A stretch of DNA of 64,000 bases from Synchiropus splendidus (taxonomy: Eukaryota > Chordata > Actinopteri > Syngnathiformes > Callionymidae): contig NC_071345.1 of NCBI RefSeq assembly GCF_027744825.2, forward strand, positions 9,817,501 to 9,881,500, written 5' to 3'. The notes under the pieces are model-generated. The model was given only the letters and a program-made list of their open reading frames with translations, was not told where the DNA came from and searched no databases. Below are positions 22,301 to 34,150 of this stretch, piece by piece; the first letter of the stretch is position 1, and every line of letters starts with the position of its first letter. The position numbers were made by a program, and so were the translations under genes.

Positions 22301-24957
22301 GGACGTTTATTTTTTTGGCCTCTAGTTCACTAGGATGACAGCGGACGTGAGCAGCAGGACTGTAACAGAGGGAAACTTGGAAATACTGAAATGCAACATA
22401 TAGCCATGCCTGCTATTCATGTCACTTTTTTAAAATGTTGTAATTCCATTATTATTCATTCATCATTTTGATTAAAAATATCTTAGTTTAGGACTTTATG
22501 TTTAAAAAAATAATACAATGTATGTTTTGAATTATTATTAAGTTGCAATATAAATATGTATTATTTTTTTATTTTATTTATGTTTAATGTTGAATGAAAT
22601 GTTATTATACTAATACTTCTAACTATTAATTATTTATTATACTAATATTTCTTGTATTATAGTTGTGCTCTTAAGGTCACATAAGTACAAAACATTCTCA
22701 TTCATGATGAGAATCTCTAAATAAAACGCATATAAAGCTTCATATTTTCTTTAAAATGTCACAGTATACCTGCATTCTCACTTATATATATAATATAATA
22801 ATATTGCAATTCGTCTTTTTAATTTTCCACTCATTTTATTTTTTTTGGTTTGGTCCATCTGTTTTTTTGGCCCCTCACAACCATACATTTAATATGTCCA
22901 GTGTTCCAGCATTGCTGAGATTTTGGATCAAAGGCTGTTAAGTGATTCAGTCCCTTAGACTTAAAGTGTTAAAGATAATCGACGAACTCACCAGTGTGCA
23001 GCAAAAAGATGCGAAAGATTGGCGTGAGCTGTTTTAATGTCTTTGAGTCGCAGCGAGGCCTCTGTGTAAACAAGAAGGATCCACAGAGACACTGTGGATA
23101 TACAGATGCCTTTTTCTGAGGAGAGACAGGGTGAAAACGTTGAAGACAGTCACAGCTGAGGGACTTGAAGAGAAGAAATGAAGTTACCTGTGTGCCAAAT
23201 GTAGTTGAACAACACATAAGTGCTGGCCACAAAGAAGAGCCAGTGCAGTGGGACGAAAATTAGACAGAAGATGTCGAGGGTGAAGGCGGCACACACGAAC
23301 ACTACACAGATGACCTGCACAACAAGGAGAAAGTTGCTGTCAGCGGGGCTGGGTTGACAAGAGGCGTGGAGGACGAAGCTGCTCACCAGCCCGTGGCAGT
23401 GGAAGGTGGTGTACACGCTACCGAAAAACAGCCAGCAGGGCCACAGGTACTCCAGCCGAAACTCCAGGATGAAATCGGCCAGCAGAACCAGCATCCACAT
23501 CACCATGAACTTCAGGAATGTGTATGCACTGCAAGGACAAATCGCCAGCTCACGTAAGAGGAAGACAACCAATGAGCTTCATGGATATGAAGAGGAAAGA
23601 TGTGCCTCAAGCGAAGATGAACGATCCCTCAGATGGGAAATACAAAGTAGAACCGAGGGATTAAAAGACTAGGCCAGAGTTGGCTTGTGATATGTTCAAA
23701 ATGACCTGATCATTTTGAGAGGCATTCTCTTTAATGTAAATATCTTAATAGACTAGCAATAAGCCCTGTTATACGTGTGAAATTCAGGATATGATCATAA
23801 AAATAAAAGCCTCCAACAGCTGAGATTCAGCTATGATTTTCCCTTTAAGATAAAATAGCATGCTATTTTTCATCCAGCTGTGAACCACCTTAAAATCTAC
23901 AAAACACATGAAGAGTAGAGTTCATCATGTGATGATTTGTGTTAAAAAAGGTAGTGCATCTCCTTTTTCTGCTGCACAATGAGTGATAATTCATTCCTTC
24001 TAATAGTTGACCATGAGCCAAAAAGGAGGCAGCGGTTCAGTCCTTTGTTCTGCTCCTCCATAGGCTGCCAGCACATCAGCCCCTCTTTGTTTGGTAACCA
24101 CGGCAACGACTCATCTGGAGGAGAGGAAGAGCAGCATCGCGGGGCAAACATCTTCTGATGCCTTTTTGTTTTTCATAAAAACACTTACATAGATGTTAGT
24201 GGATGTGAGTTTATTTGCTTTCTAAAACTGAAATTCTTGCTCACACTGGGGCATGAAAAAAAATATCAATTTTCTCTTTATCCAAGTAGAATAATAAATA
24301 AACAAACAAAAAGAAAAAAGCTTCAGGGAAAAATGTTCATGGTCGTGTGAAATGTTGAAATTAATATGTTAAATAACAGAAGTTCAACTGAAAATGCAGG
24401 AGGATACAGACACAGAAATGTACTTTTGAGATCCTATTTCAGTGATTTTTCCCTTTTGAACTCCTCATCGGTCACACGGAGCGCTGGCCATGTGAAACAA
24501 TGCGTCGTTAAAACAAGTGGTTACTTCCCTGCCAGCTAACGCCAACATGCCCATAGTTTTCCTGATTATTTTGAATAAATAAAACTCACTTTTAATGATT
24601 ATTATACAAGGGGAAGGAAACACATGATCGGTTAAATATTAAATAAGGGATGTTATGATATTAATGAAAGGAACGCGCGCAGGCCGATGTTAACTTGCTA
24701 ATGTTTCTGTCTGTAAACGCTGCTCGTCATAACCGAGCTAGATGGCTCGGTGTCAGCGCGAGGATGGATGAAGGAAGCGATGACGGAGAGTGGCAGTGTG
24801 ATGGGCGGCAGACAGGTGTGGAGGAAGACAGCGGCGGATGTACACAAAGAGCGGCACCACAACAAAAGCTGCTAGCTCACCTCTCAGACAGCTTCTCCGA
24901 TATCTTCAGCTTTCTCATTTTCCGAAGCCTACTCGCGTCCACATAGCGCTTCTTCAT
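19357..24957 (-). CDS. maco1: Macoilin-family ER membrane protein, 11 coding exons, 637 aa
   Basis: Macoilin (formerly TMEM57) is a neuronal ER/nuclear-envelope multi-pass protein with a long C-terminal coiled coil; in worms it affects neuronal excitability. Exons (high to low): 24957-24881, 23528-23387, 23314-23188, 23115-22992, 22016-21838, 21771-21330, 21255-21097, 20905-20735, 20607-20481, 19830-19656, 19547-19357; all phases join. A basic N-terminus (MKKRYVDASRLRK) leads into hydrophobic segments in exons 2-4 with family blocks MWMLVLLADFILEFRLEYLWP, STVSLWILLVYTEASLRLKD and AAHCIGYPVV. Exon 6 is a variable Ser/Lys-rich linker. Exons 7-11 are coiled coil with LSAMQEKAQHLE, LSAETRIKLDLFSALGDARRQLE and MKQKIAEVMAVSPG, ending YQCLKK. 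Slightly shorter than mammalian macoilin (about 664). Its linker and N-terminus look more diverged than the highly conserved macoilin I remember, so it may be a second paralog. The start ATG lies in a CG-containing region and the 1.35-kb intron 1 follows. Confidence 0.93.
22125..22185 (-). repeat. hAT-type transposon end fragment in macoilin intron 5
   Basis: On the minus strand it reads ccaggtgtcaaactcagg, then gcctgggggccaaattcggcc, the typical end of a fish/vertebrate hAT (Charlie-like) family (caggggtgtcaaactcaaggcccgggggcc). No opposite end is seen before exon 5, so it is truncated. Related single ends occur at 34083-34150 and 62803-62880. Confidence 0.55.
23529..24880. other. macoilin intron 1
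   Basis: A 1.35-kb first intron, the longest of the gene. Mostly AT-rich, unique-looking sequence with a rise in CG content toward the first exon (about 24660-24880). I see no exon, RNA gene or full transposon in it. Confidence 0.6.
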
Positions 24958-26103
24958 CTTACGGCTTCCTCTCCCCCCGTGCTGTCGCTCGCCACCGCAG
25001 AGTCGCGGCCGTGGAGGAGGAAGAAGAGCAGACACAAACAAGAAGAAGATGTTCAGTTTCTCAACCTGAGACGATGATGTCTTCCTTCTGGCGCTGACGC
25101 CTCTGCGCATGCTCAGTAGCGCCAGACCCTACAAGTGTCTGAGCGTCGTCTCACGATACATTTATTCGCGATTTCACCTGTTTATGATTCAATCACCTCT
25201 TCTCCCGTGAACTGTGACGTTTGACTGCGTTCTACACATGTTGTGTTTACTAACTAGACTGTGGTTAACGCGTCGGTTATCATAAAAACGTTAATATTCA
25301 ACATTATACGATATGATATTAGTTGGTGTTTTTTTTTTAAGAACCGGGGATAATGACACGTATTAGTTATCACGAATTATTTTTTAAAAACGTCCGAGCA
25401 ATTATTTATTGTTTATCCTTTACCGTCCAAGAAAGTTAAAATGCTATTGCTTTTATTCAAATACTAATTTATAAATCGATGAAATTGATTTTTAACTTGC
25501 ATATCACTGGATTTAATTTTATTTAATGATACAGTGTATTAACTGTTTTTGTTACCTGCCATATTCAAAACGATTTTAAGTCTGTTGTTTTATTCTTTTA
25601 TAAAGTTTTGTCAGTCGTTATTTATTCATACCAAGTACTTCTCACTCATTGCTTAAAATGTATTACATTATTCCCTATCCCAACAAATTAAGCATATAGG
25701 ATTTTAAGGGGACATGAATCATATTCTTGCGATTTATTTGACTGCTAGAGTCGCTAGTGTCTTGTAAGCCAACCAAATGCAACTAAAATTACATTTAAAT
25801 GTGTCATGTAACACAGAGTACAATAAATTAAACTCAAACTAAACTGTAATAAACCGCCACGTTTTACAGCATCACAACATATAAATAGTAATGTCTGAGA
25901 TGCATTTCTGGAGCCCTGCAGCAGGTCAGCTCTCACTGTAAATGTTTCGCAACATATAAAAACAGCTTACATCACAGCATCCACACATTGGCCCGAGGTC
26001 GATTCCCAGGTCCGGTGTTGATAAAATGCTATTTTTGCTGCATTTGTGTGCTAAAAAAACAGTGATGCCCTTGAATGTATGTGGTGGATCACACATGTGC
26101 GAC
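24958..26103. other. Shared upstream region of macoilin (minus) and crisp (plus)
   Basis: The two genes diverge across about 1.19 kb. 24958-25200 has CG-rich stretches and is the likely macoilin promoter/5' UTR. 25250-25900 is AT-rich with no recognised element. The crisp core promoter lies at the right edge. No gene is supported inside. Confidence 0.5.
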
Positions 26104-26110
26104 TATAAAA
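26104..26110 (+). promoter_or_regulatory. TATA box of crisp
   Basis: TATAAAA lies 41 bp before the crisp start codon. With transcription normally starting 25-30 bp downstream of a TATA box, the 5' UTR would be only about 12-20 nt. A CTCF-like ccagcagggggtcggg (26124-26139) lies between the two. Confidence 0.65.
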
Positions 26111-26151
26111 GTCGCCGCTGTGCTCCAGCAGGGGGTCGGGGGTGCTCAAAC

Positions 26152-29100
26152 ATGGCTGCGTTCACCTACCTGTGTGTGTGTTTGGGGCTGTTGGCTGCGC
26201 TTCAGGTGCCGACCACTCTGGCCGACGATGTGGAGGTAAGTGGAAGCACAGAAAGCCACATTTGCTTCTTCTATTTGCTTCATTTTAAATGACGAATTAA
26301 TTCATTCTGTTTTTCCATCCTCTGTGGAACTCACTCCTGTAGGAAGGTGAGTCATTACAAGTCCTGCTCACTGAGATATGATCTCAATTCATGTCTTTGT
26401 GTGTCGACGCAGGAGAAATGTTCGCATCTTCCGCAGAACAGAGTGAGATTGTGAACAAGCACAACACCCTGAGGAGGAATGTGAAACCGTCTGCCAGCAA
26501 CATGCTGAAAATGGTAACAAGATATTGACTAGCAAACTTTGTTTGCAGTAGAACATGTCGGCCTTCATTTGCAGCAATAAATGTGCTTCTCTGGAATATA
26601 AATAATTCTATATTAAATTCACATTGTTTAGTAATTGACAAGTATATTATATAGTAGTATTGTTACACATCTCTATAATAAAATGTATGACAAAATATTT
26701 AGACATATAAGTACAAATATGGTCTGTTAGTTATTTAGTTTTATGTGTATTTCACCCATTTTCAAATATATTCTAATATAAAATGAATTTTCATGATCAC
26801 AAAAATATTGATTTAGCCGGCACTCTTTCTGAATATTCCCTCACCTAGTTCCTCAGTTCTGAAAGTGTCTCTTCTCTTCCCACAGAGCTGGAACAGAGAA
26901 GCAGCAGCCAACGCTCAGAGATGGGCCAACACTTGCTCCATGAAGCACAGTTCTAGGAGCGACAGAGAGATCAGCAGTAAGACTCACTCGCCAAGCACCG
27001 ACTCTCTGCTTCCTTCCTCTCACAGGTGCCACAATGTTCCATACATCATCATGGTAGCAACATCTCCTGTTTCCTAAAATCTCATGGTCATTTTAGTTCC
27101 ATTCCTCAAAGCTTTATGAATAAGTTGATGGTTGCACTTGTATTGAAAAGTTGATCCCAAAGCAGTGTGATATATTGATATAAAATTTTTCAAAATTATA
27201 TTTCATAAAGTCATCGTTTTCATTTGTTTTTGCGCTGATTTAGTGTGCAATTTGAAATAATTGCATTTCTTTTTTATTATATATTTAAAATAAACACACA
27301 CACCTCCATTTTGACAGTTTTTGTATGCATATTAATTTCTTTATTAATTCAGACACCTGTTTGAAAAGCTATTGTGTCTGACATCTTATTTCTGTCATCA
27401 TATATTTCTCTGGGGTTTTCATTCAATTTTGTCTTTTAAAATATATAGTTTTATTTCCAAATATAACTCAGTAATTTTTCTATTTAGATTTTTATAAAAT
27501 TTTTCTTTTTTTGTTTTTTCACTCTGACACAAGTTCTTTCAACGAATATGTATCTTTCATGCATATAACACATTTTCTCCAAAAATCTTCCTCCTTCTTA
27601 AGTCTGAAAATATATTCAACATCAGTTATTGAAAGCAGATTGTTTTTCATGACCCCTTCAGTGGGAGGACTTTATGACTGCTGAGACATGAGGACGATCA
27701 GTAAACATGGTGAAATTAATTTTCAATACGCTCCTCTGCTGTGTGACTAAAGCCAGCGGCTGTGGCGAAAACCTCTACATGGCCAGCTACAAGAACAGCT
27801 GGAGCAACGCCATCCAGTCGTGGTATGATGAGGTGAAGGACTGGCGCTACGGTGTGGGCTCCATCAACGGTGGCATTGTTGGCCACTTCACTCAGGTCTG
27901 TGGTCGTCTCACTTTCCACTGAAGTCATGGAGTAACTACAAACTAAAAAACAAAACTTCCCCGCCACAGATTGTCTGGTACAGTTCCAACCAGATCGGCT
28001 GTGCCATGTCCTACTGCCCCAACTCCAAATATAAGTACTTCTATGTCTGCCACTACTGTCCACCGTGAGTACTTTGTTTTATTGTTTAATAACTGAAGCA
28101 GAAGCAACTGAAGCAAATAAACACGAAACCAAGCTGCTCAACACACACAGGAGACAGTGTATAAAGCTGTTGAAAATAATGAGCACCATAATGTTCAAAC
28201 AGTTCATCTCTATTTCAGCTATTTTTTTTTTTTTTTTGCAGTATTTTATATTTAAAAAAGTGGAATATTTACAACAATACTGATATTACAAATAAGCCAC
28301 AAAAAGAAAACTGCAGCACATGATTTTTTTTGTCAGTTTACATAGCAATGCTAACAGCTTAATGTTAGCAACATAGAATTTTGCATCAATGCTAACAAAG
28401 TATTACTTTATTTTTATAGATATCAAAATTCCTGATACAGTTTTGATGAGTCTGTTATAGGCAGCTATAATACACGTCTAAATACATGTTCAAAATAATG
28501 GGGTCACTTAAACTACAGAGTTGTTGATGATGACAGTTGTAGCTTTGCTTAACAGCAACAAAGCTAACTCAGAAAGAAAGACAACAATATATGTAACATC
28601 TGTTTTCACTACAAGTGAAAAAAATGATTATTAAATAAGTTTTACACCAGTAAACAGCGGTTGCACGTACGTTTATTGAGCAGCCGAGCTAGTGCAATAT
28701 GGCTAACATGGCTGACGTAATGCTAAGAAAACAACAAAGATGATTCAAGTGGAGTGGAATTGTGGCAGTGACCGTTCACAAATGATCATAAACACAGCAA
28801 TAATTATCCAATAAAAGCTAACAGCTATTTTGGAGATGTTTTTTTGAAGGTCCTGTGATGGTAAAGCCAGCATCTGTGACTCTTAATATTTCATGTTCTG
28901 TCCTACATTTCAGAGGGAACTACGGCTACACTCATCCCTACAAATCTGGAAGGCCTTGTGCTGACTGTCCCGGCGCCTGCGAGAATGGCCTGTGCAGTAA
29001 GTGGAAACTAGCTCCTCTGTAGATATTTCACACGAATTACCTGTGACATTTTGTGAGTAATACTGTGGACTCACCCACGATGATTGTAGCTGAAAATACC

Positions 29101-29990
29101 TTCAATATATCGATATAACTTCACCAATCTCAAATGATGTGAAATAAAACGGGGTCTTTTTTAAAATAAATTGTTTAAATACTGCAGAAAAGCCATCCAG
29201 TGTTGTATACTGCAACAACAATAACAAAAGCTATATTGTTTTCATAAGATATAGCTCGAAAATTGAATCTTTTACAAGTAACATTTCCAATAATCTTAAG
29301 TATTTTTGGTATTTTTTCTAATTTTCTAATTAAAAAAAAGTTCTCTGCTTTTTTAAGGGAAAAAACCGTCTACATTGTAATTTTTTTCATAAAAATCTAA
29401 ATTTTCTTTCTTTAATGTAACATGAAAATTTCAGATGTGATATAAATGTATTGCATTATACTTATAGTTTCATTAAATTCCCTTTATTCCGTAATAAATG
29501 TGTTTTTGACTTCATGTTTTTACATTTTATTTATTATTATTATTGTTTATTCGAACAGAATAATGAATGTGAATGAATGAATCGCAATGGAATCATCATC
29601 GCTCACACAATGTGCAGCGACATTATTCAGACAACCTTGTTGTTTGAAAATACTAAATAAAATAAATTAATAAATAAACATGAATATATGAAAGACAAAT
29701 AAACACCAAAATCTTTTTAAATCAATAGTTTTTCTTGAATAATGATTTTCCATGTAATTTAAATAAAATGACAATTTGATGTTTTTACTTTCTATGCTCC
29801 ACCACAAAAGTGTCTCTGTGAATGATTTGCTGTGCGCTCACTTCTGTGTCCTCCTGCACCAGCCAACCCCTGTCCCTACAAAGACCAGTACAGCAACTGC
29901 CCAGAACTGAAGCAACAGTGGGGCTGCAGCAACTCAGACGTGGCCTCCTGGTGTCCGGCGTCCTGCAAGTGCACCAACCAGATTGTTTAA
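26152..29990 (+). CDS. crisp: Cysteine-rich secretory protein (CAP superfamily), 8 coding exons, 242 aa
   Basis: Secreted CAP-domain protein with a C-terminal cysteine-rich (ion-channel-regulatory type) domain, like CRISP2/3 of mammals; related venom proteins exist in reptiles, but nothing here implies a toxin. Exons: 26152-26235, 26343-26346, 26413-26513, 26886-26976, 27753-27895, 27970-28064, 28914-28996, 29863-29990. A hydrophobic signal peptide (about residues 1-23, ending TTLA) is followed by CAP motifs [66 protein letters not shown] and VCHYCP. The hinge and C-terminal domain run from [14 protein letters not shown] to CKCTNQIV. All 16 cysteines expected of a full CRISP are present, ten of them C-terminal. 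Length equals the family norm. The frame needs a 4-nt exon (26343-26346). Exon 5 has a weak donor (gtctgt). Poly(A) signal at 30025-30030. The neighbour rhag matches mammalian CRISP-RHAG linkage. Confidence 0.9.
26343..26346 (+). other. 4-nt microexon of crisp
   Basis: GAAG flanked by a pyrimidine-rich acceptor (cactcctgtag) and a strong donor (gtgagt). Exon 1 ends in phase 0, but the next clear exon (26413) needs one extra nucleotide modulo 3. Joining them directly reaches a stop after about 14 codons. Including GAAG gives an open frame E-E-G-E-M-F and a total of exactly 243 codons including stop. Confidence 0.7.
28065..28913. other. crisp intron 6
   Basis: An 849-bp AT-rich intron. It has a poly-T run near 28220 and several gctaac/gctaaca motifs, but no exon or recognisable transposon. 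Confidence 0.6.
28997..29862. other. crisp intron 7
   Basis: An 866-bp, strongly AT-rich intron with ATTATT and AATAAA-rich stretches. Nothing coding is seen. Confidence 0.6.
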
Positions 29991-30024
29991 AGCACCTGAC
30001 CTACAGTGACTCTAGACAGAGCGC

Positions 30025-30030
30025 AATAAA
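30025..30030 (+). terminator. Poly(A) signal AATAAA of crisp
   Basis: AATAAA begins 35 nt after the stop codon, giving a very short 3' UTR. A GT-rich stretch (tggtgttgtgatggtgtcg) follows 20-40 nt later, as expected for a cleavage site. Confidence 0.8.
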
Positions 30031-33000
30031 GATTTCAGAACGTTTTCTGGTGTTGTGATGGTGTCGTTGAGTTCATCTGTGCCTGGAAATATGTTTCAAA
30101 AACAAAAACAAAATGAGCTAAGATCATGATTTTATTTTTAGTTTTCATTAGAGAATAATAACGAATTATGTAAGCTGGATAGAATTTGAAATAATGTATT
30201 TGAATGTCTGCAAAGTTACTGGTGATGATTTTCTTCCATATTGCAGTGTTTCTATAGTTAAAAAATGTTTTAAAATGTTACATTTAAAATTTTAACTAAT
30301 ACATGCTTTATCAAAATGTCTCAGGTCATGTCTTTTTAATGATATTTTGGGATTTCACTATATTATATTCACTATATTATATATACACTATATTATATTC
30401 ACTATATTCTTTTTTTTAATATGCAGCCCATATATGAATTACACGTGAAAATCATGCTGTTGAGGCCTCACTGTGCCTGGTTCATTCCTGGTTAAAGCAA
30501 GAGTATGGTTATAAGAGCATGAAAATCTATAGAAATGACTCAAATACATTTCCAATACGGGCCACAGGAAACCTGATCAAGAGTGGGCCGGAGGACCAGA
30601 CTTTGAACATGCCTTTATCACTTTATTGGGAGGATACAAATCTGCTTTTTGAATGGAATTTTTCGTTTATAATTTTTAATTTAACTTCCCTCTGTTCATC
30701 CCCCCCCACACAGATGACATTACTGTCTTTTTATTCCTAAGTTTGGTCGCTTGTGGAGCGGAAATGTCAACAAAGTGTCAGCGCCAGTTTCTCCAAAGCA
30801 AGCCCACATAGATTCACGCGTGTCTTACATTTGTCAGGACGTGACTGGAAGCGGAAAAAAGCCATTTCCTCTTTGATAATGGGAGCAACTTGACCTTTCA
30901 AGACGACCATCACTTAAGAATGTTTTTTATTTATTCTGCACTGAGTCTCTGTGGAACAGATGCAGGTCTTTCAATGTGATGAAGTACTTGTACTACATTA
31001 TGAGCCAGAGGATGCCGCGTATTTGTTGAGCAGTATTCATACCTTTTTTTAAAGAAATGAAACATGCAGAGAATAGATGTCTGTTTCTAATTTTGAATCT
31101 CCAACTGTCCTCCATTTTCCCCGTCTGTCACAGAGCTGAATAATCAGCTGCGCTACAGTGCTGTTATCGGAGTCCCTGTTTGTGTACTGATAGAAGAATA
31201 AAATGGTGTGGTGGGAACCTCTACAGCTGCAGAGCGATTTGGCCGTGAAGTTTTACAGATGTGAAGAAAAGCATGGTGTCATGCTACTGAGGTCAAAAGG
31301 TCAGCTTGGGGGCATGGACTCTTCAGAAGGAGTGGGGATCAGCTGCTGGCATACTCAGGTGCTCCAGAGCGGAGTAACCGAATATCCTACTGAAAAAAGT
31401 CTCTACTTCTTGACCTGGACAAGGTGTAGTCCAGGGGCCCCATGCCTGTATTTGAGGCTCTAGTATGAGTTCATAAATGTTTGACAGCTGTTAATAATGT
31501 CCAATTTTATTTGGTGCTTTTGTTACTTTTGATTAGATTCTACTCATCAACTTGCTTCATTTTTTTGGTGTTTACCCTTTGTTTCCCTTTATTTTCTCTC
31601 TTGTTTCTTGTCCGTCTTTCTTCCACCACTGCTGTCATTTAAAATATTAAATTCAAATTTCAAAGTCTAATACCTTTCTGCATTGGTAAACGTTTCAGTC
31701 AAGTCCTTCAAAATACATAAAGTACTTTAATAACAATAATAATAATACCTCATTTAAACATGATTTATTTATTTTCCAATATAGTCACCACTTCAATTAT
31801 CTAATGCAATAAGCATTTTTTCTAAAGGGTTTTGCATAACGCTTTATATTCTGATGTAAAGCATCCATCTCCATCCATTTTATTCTCAATACTTCAAAAT
31901 TCCTCATATGTTCTGACTTTGGTCTGGCAATCCCTCACAGCAGTCCCACAAAAATGTCATTTCCCACCCTGGAATGTTTTCTTTTCAGCTCATAAAAATC
32001 ATCTTCATGAACTTCAACATCTATTTCCTATTGCTGCCATGTTCCTATTGTGTTGAGATTAGCTCCTTTCCATGTGATAACAGACACTCTCTCTGAAAAC
32101 AAACACTCGTGGCAGCAGCTCTCAGGCTCATTCATCATCACTTATATTGTCGCGGAGGTGAAGGAAGCACAGCCAGGAGACCATGGAGGGAAGGTGACTC
32201 GCTTGGAAACCGTCCTGCAGTGAGAGTTCAGGAGCGTCAGGGGGAGATAAGGAGATGACTTTTCCCTCAGCTAGGAGGGCCGTTGATACAAGGGCTTGGT
32301 GGAGCTAGATAAGGTCGGCCGTGCCATGCTGTGGTTCTTATCTGCTCCTGCAGCGAGACTCGACTGTTAGTCCAAAACATGGACATGATTCTGGAGTTGG
32401 TTTGTTTTGCAGGCCAAGTGATTATAAAATTCAGATTATTGGGAGTTATTTAAAAAATACATTTTTATATAAGTTTGCTGATCATTTTAAAGACGGATAG
32501 TCTTTTATCAGGTAAGTTGCCAGATGAATGTGACGAAACCAATGCGGCAAAAAAGACAGGAAGAGGGAAGAGACTGGTGTCATCTTGTCGTCCAGACTGA
32601 TGACATTTAGTCTGAGTCCTTATCGCTTCACATCTCACTCCCCCTGTGGTGGAAACAGGAAGCAGCAATGGAGAAAAGTAAAGCTGTAGTTACACTGCCT
32701 CAGCTGACTGAATTTTTACTTTGACAATTATCATTTCTCATGAATCTCTCTTTAGTGAGACACACTTTTTATCCACTTGAGGCCACCGTAGATTAGGGTG
32801 CTTGCTTGAGCTGATCAGGCTTAAAACAATAACAAGGAATGCGATTCTTTTCCACATAAAACTGTCATCTTTTTTCATTTCTTTCTCTCTTGCTCTGACC
32901 TACATTTCTCAGACGCATCGTAATATTCTGTATTTCACAAAATAACAGAGTTACGATGGCTTGCAGGATTTGTGTCTGGTGGAAACAAAATGACCCATGG

Positions 33001-34082
33001 TAAAAAGTAGAGAAATCTTGAAGTTTCCATTGACCTTTCTGCCTGGAAATAGTTTACTTTACTGGTATTACTTTGATAATATTCTCATAAAAATATCTGG
33101 AGAACTTTTGTAGATGAAGTCAAGCAGTCCTGAGATATTCTTCCACACAGAACTCAGGTGGCGTCAGGTCCTGATACCACAGGAAGTCCTTCCTCTCTGA
33201 TCAACACATTCGATGCTGATGAAAACAGTTGGTGACGTCCAACCTGCTTCCTTCCCTTCATTGAATACTTTGACAAGCAGCACAACACATTTGAGTCTGC
33301 ACCGCTTAAGCTTTCATCAACAGTGAAGCCAGAATAGAACGGTCACATGACAGCGCATTGATAGGTCACTTTCGTCGAAGGCCTGGAGGAAAAGAAGTTC
33401 AGTGTAGTTCCATAGTAGCTTCCCCATATTGTCCCAAATACACCTCCACCCTCAGGAGTGGTGCCTGTATATGATGGGGCTATTGTTTTACAAGCTAAAA
33501 AGTTCAACCTCTGGGCTTCCACAGAACGCTCGACCCAAACGGGCCTGGATGGCATCAGCCATCAGCACACGCGTGTTGTTCTTTCTCTGATAGCTGCTCC
33601 AGCCCGTGTACATTGAACAAACATTTGGAGAGGGGTCCCAAACCTGCGGCGCAGGAAACGCTTAAAGTGGTCGTGGGTGTGTTCCAAACACAACGTACGC
33701 GGCAAAACATTCATTTGCAAGTCTGCAATCAAGATCAGAATCTAGGAGCAGAAGCACGTCTGGATTGTGACGCCGCATCCGCTGATGTGTAAGTGGAGGA
33801 GATCAAGTCAACAACAGCATTAGGAGCTTGTCTTACATCCCCAGCTACATTGATTTTCACTTCCTGATAACAGTTCAACAAAACTAATGGGCTGCAATCA
33901 AACTACTCTTAAGTGCAGGAACATCTTTTCTGATAAACATTTCTGCTCTAGACCCCGTGGTTCTGTCAAATTTTCCAACCTATCATGAACTTTAAGTCAA
34001 AAAGTTAGCTTTCTTTTAGCTCAGAAGCCCGTCTTACTCATGCAGAATAAAATGAATTTTTAAATGAAAAGAGCATGAGACA

Positions 34083-34150
34083 AACTCAAGGCCCGAGGGC
34101 CAAATTTGGCCTCCAAAGTCCTTTATGTGACCAGCAAATGCTACAAATAA
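34083..34150 (+). repeat. hAT-type transposon end fragment
   Basis: Reads gacaaactcaaggcccgagg, then gccaaatttggcctcc and tttatgtgaccagcaaatg, matching the end of the same repeat family as 22125-22185 and 62803-62880. No second end was found nearby. Confidence 0.55.

Noticed and set aside
25981..26015. tRNA-like B-box sequence (gaggtcgattcccagg)
   Set aside because: No matching A box or cloverleaf stems could be formed around it.
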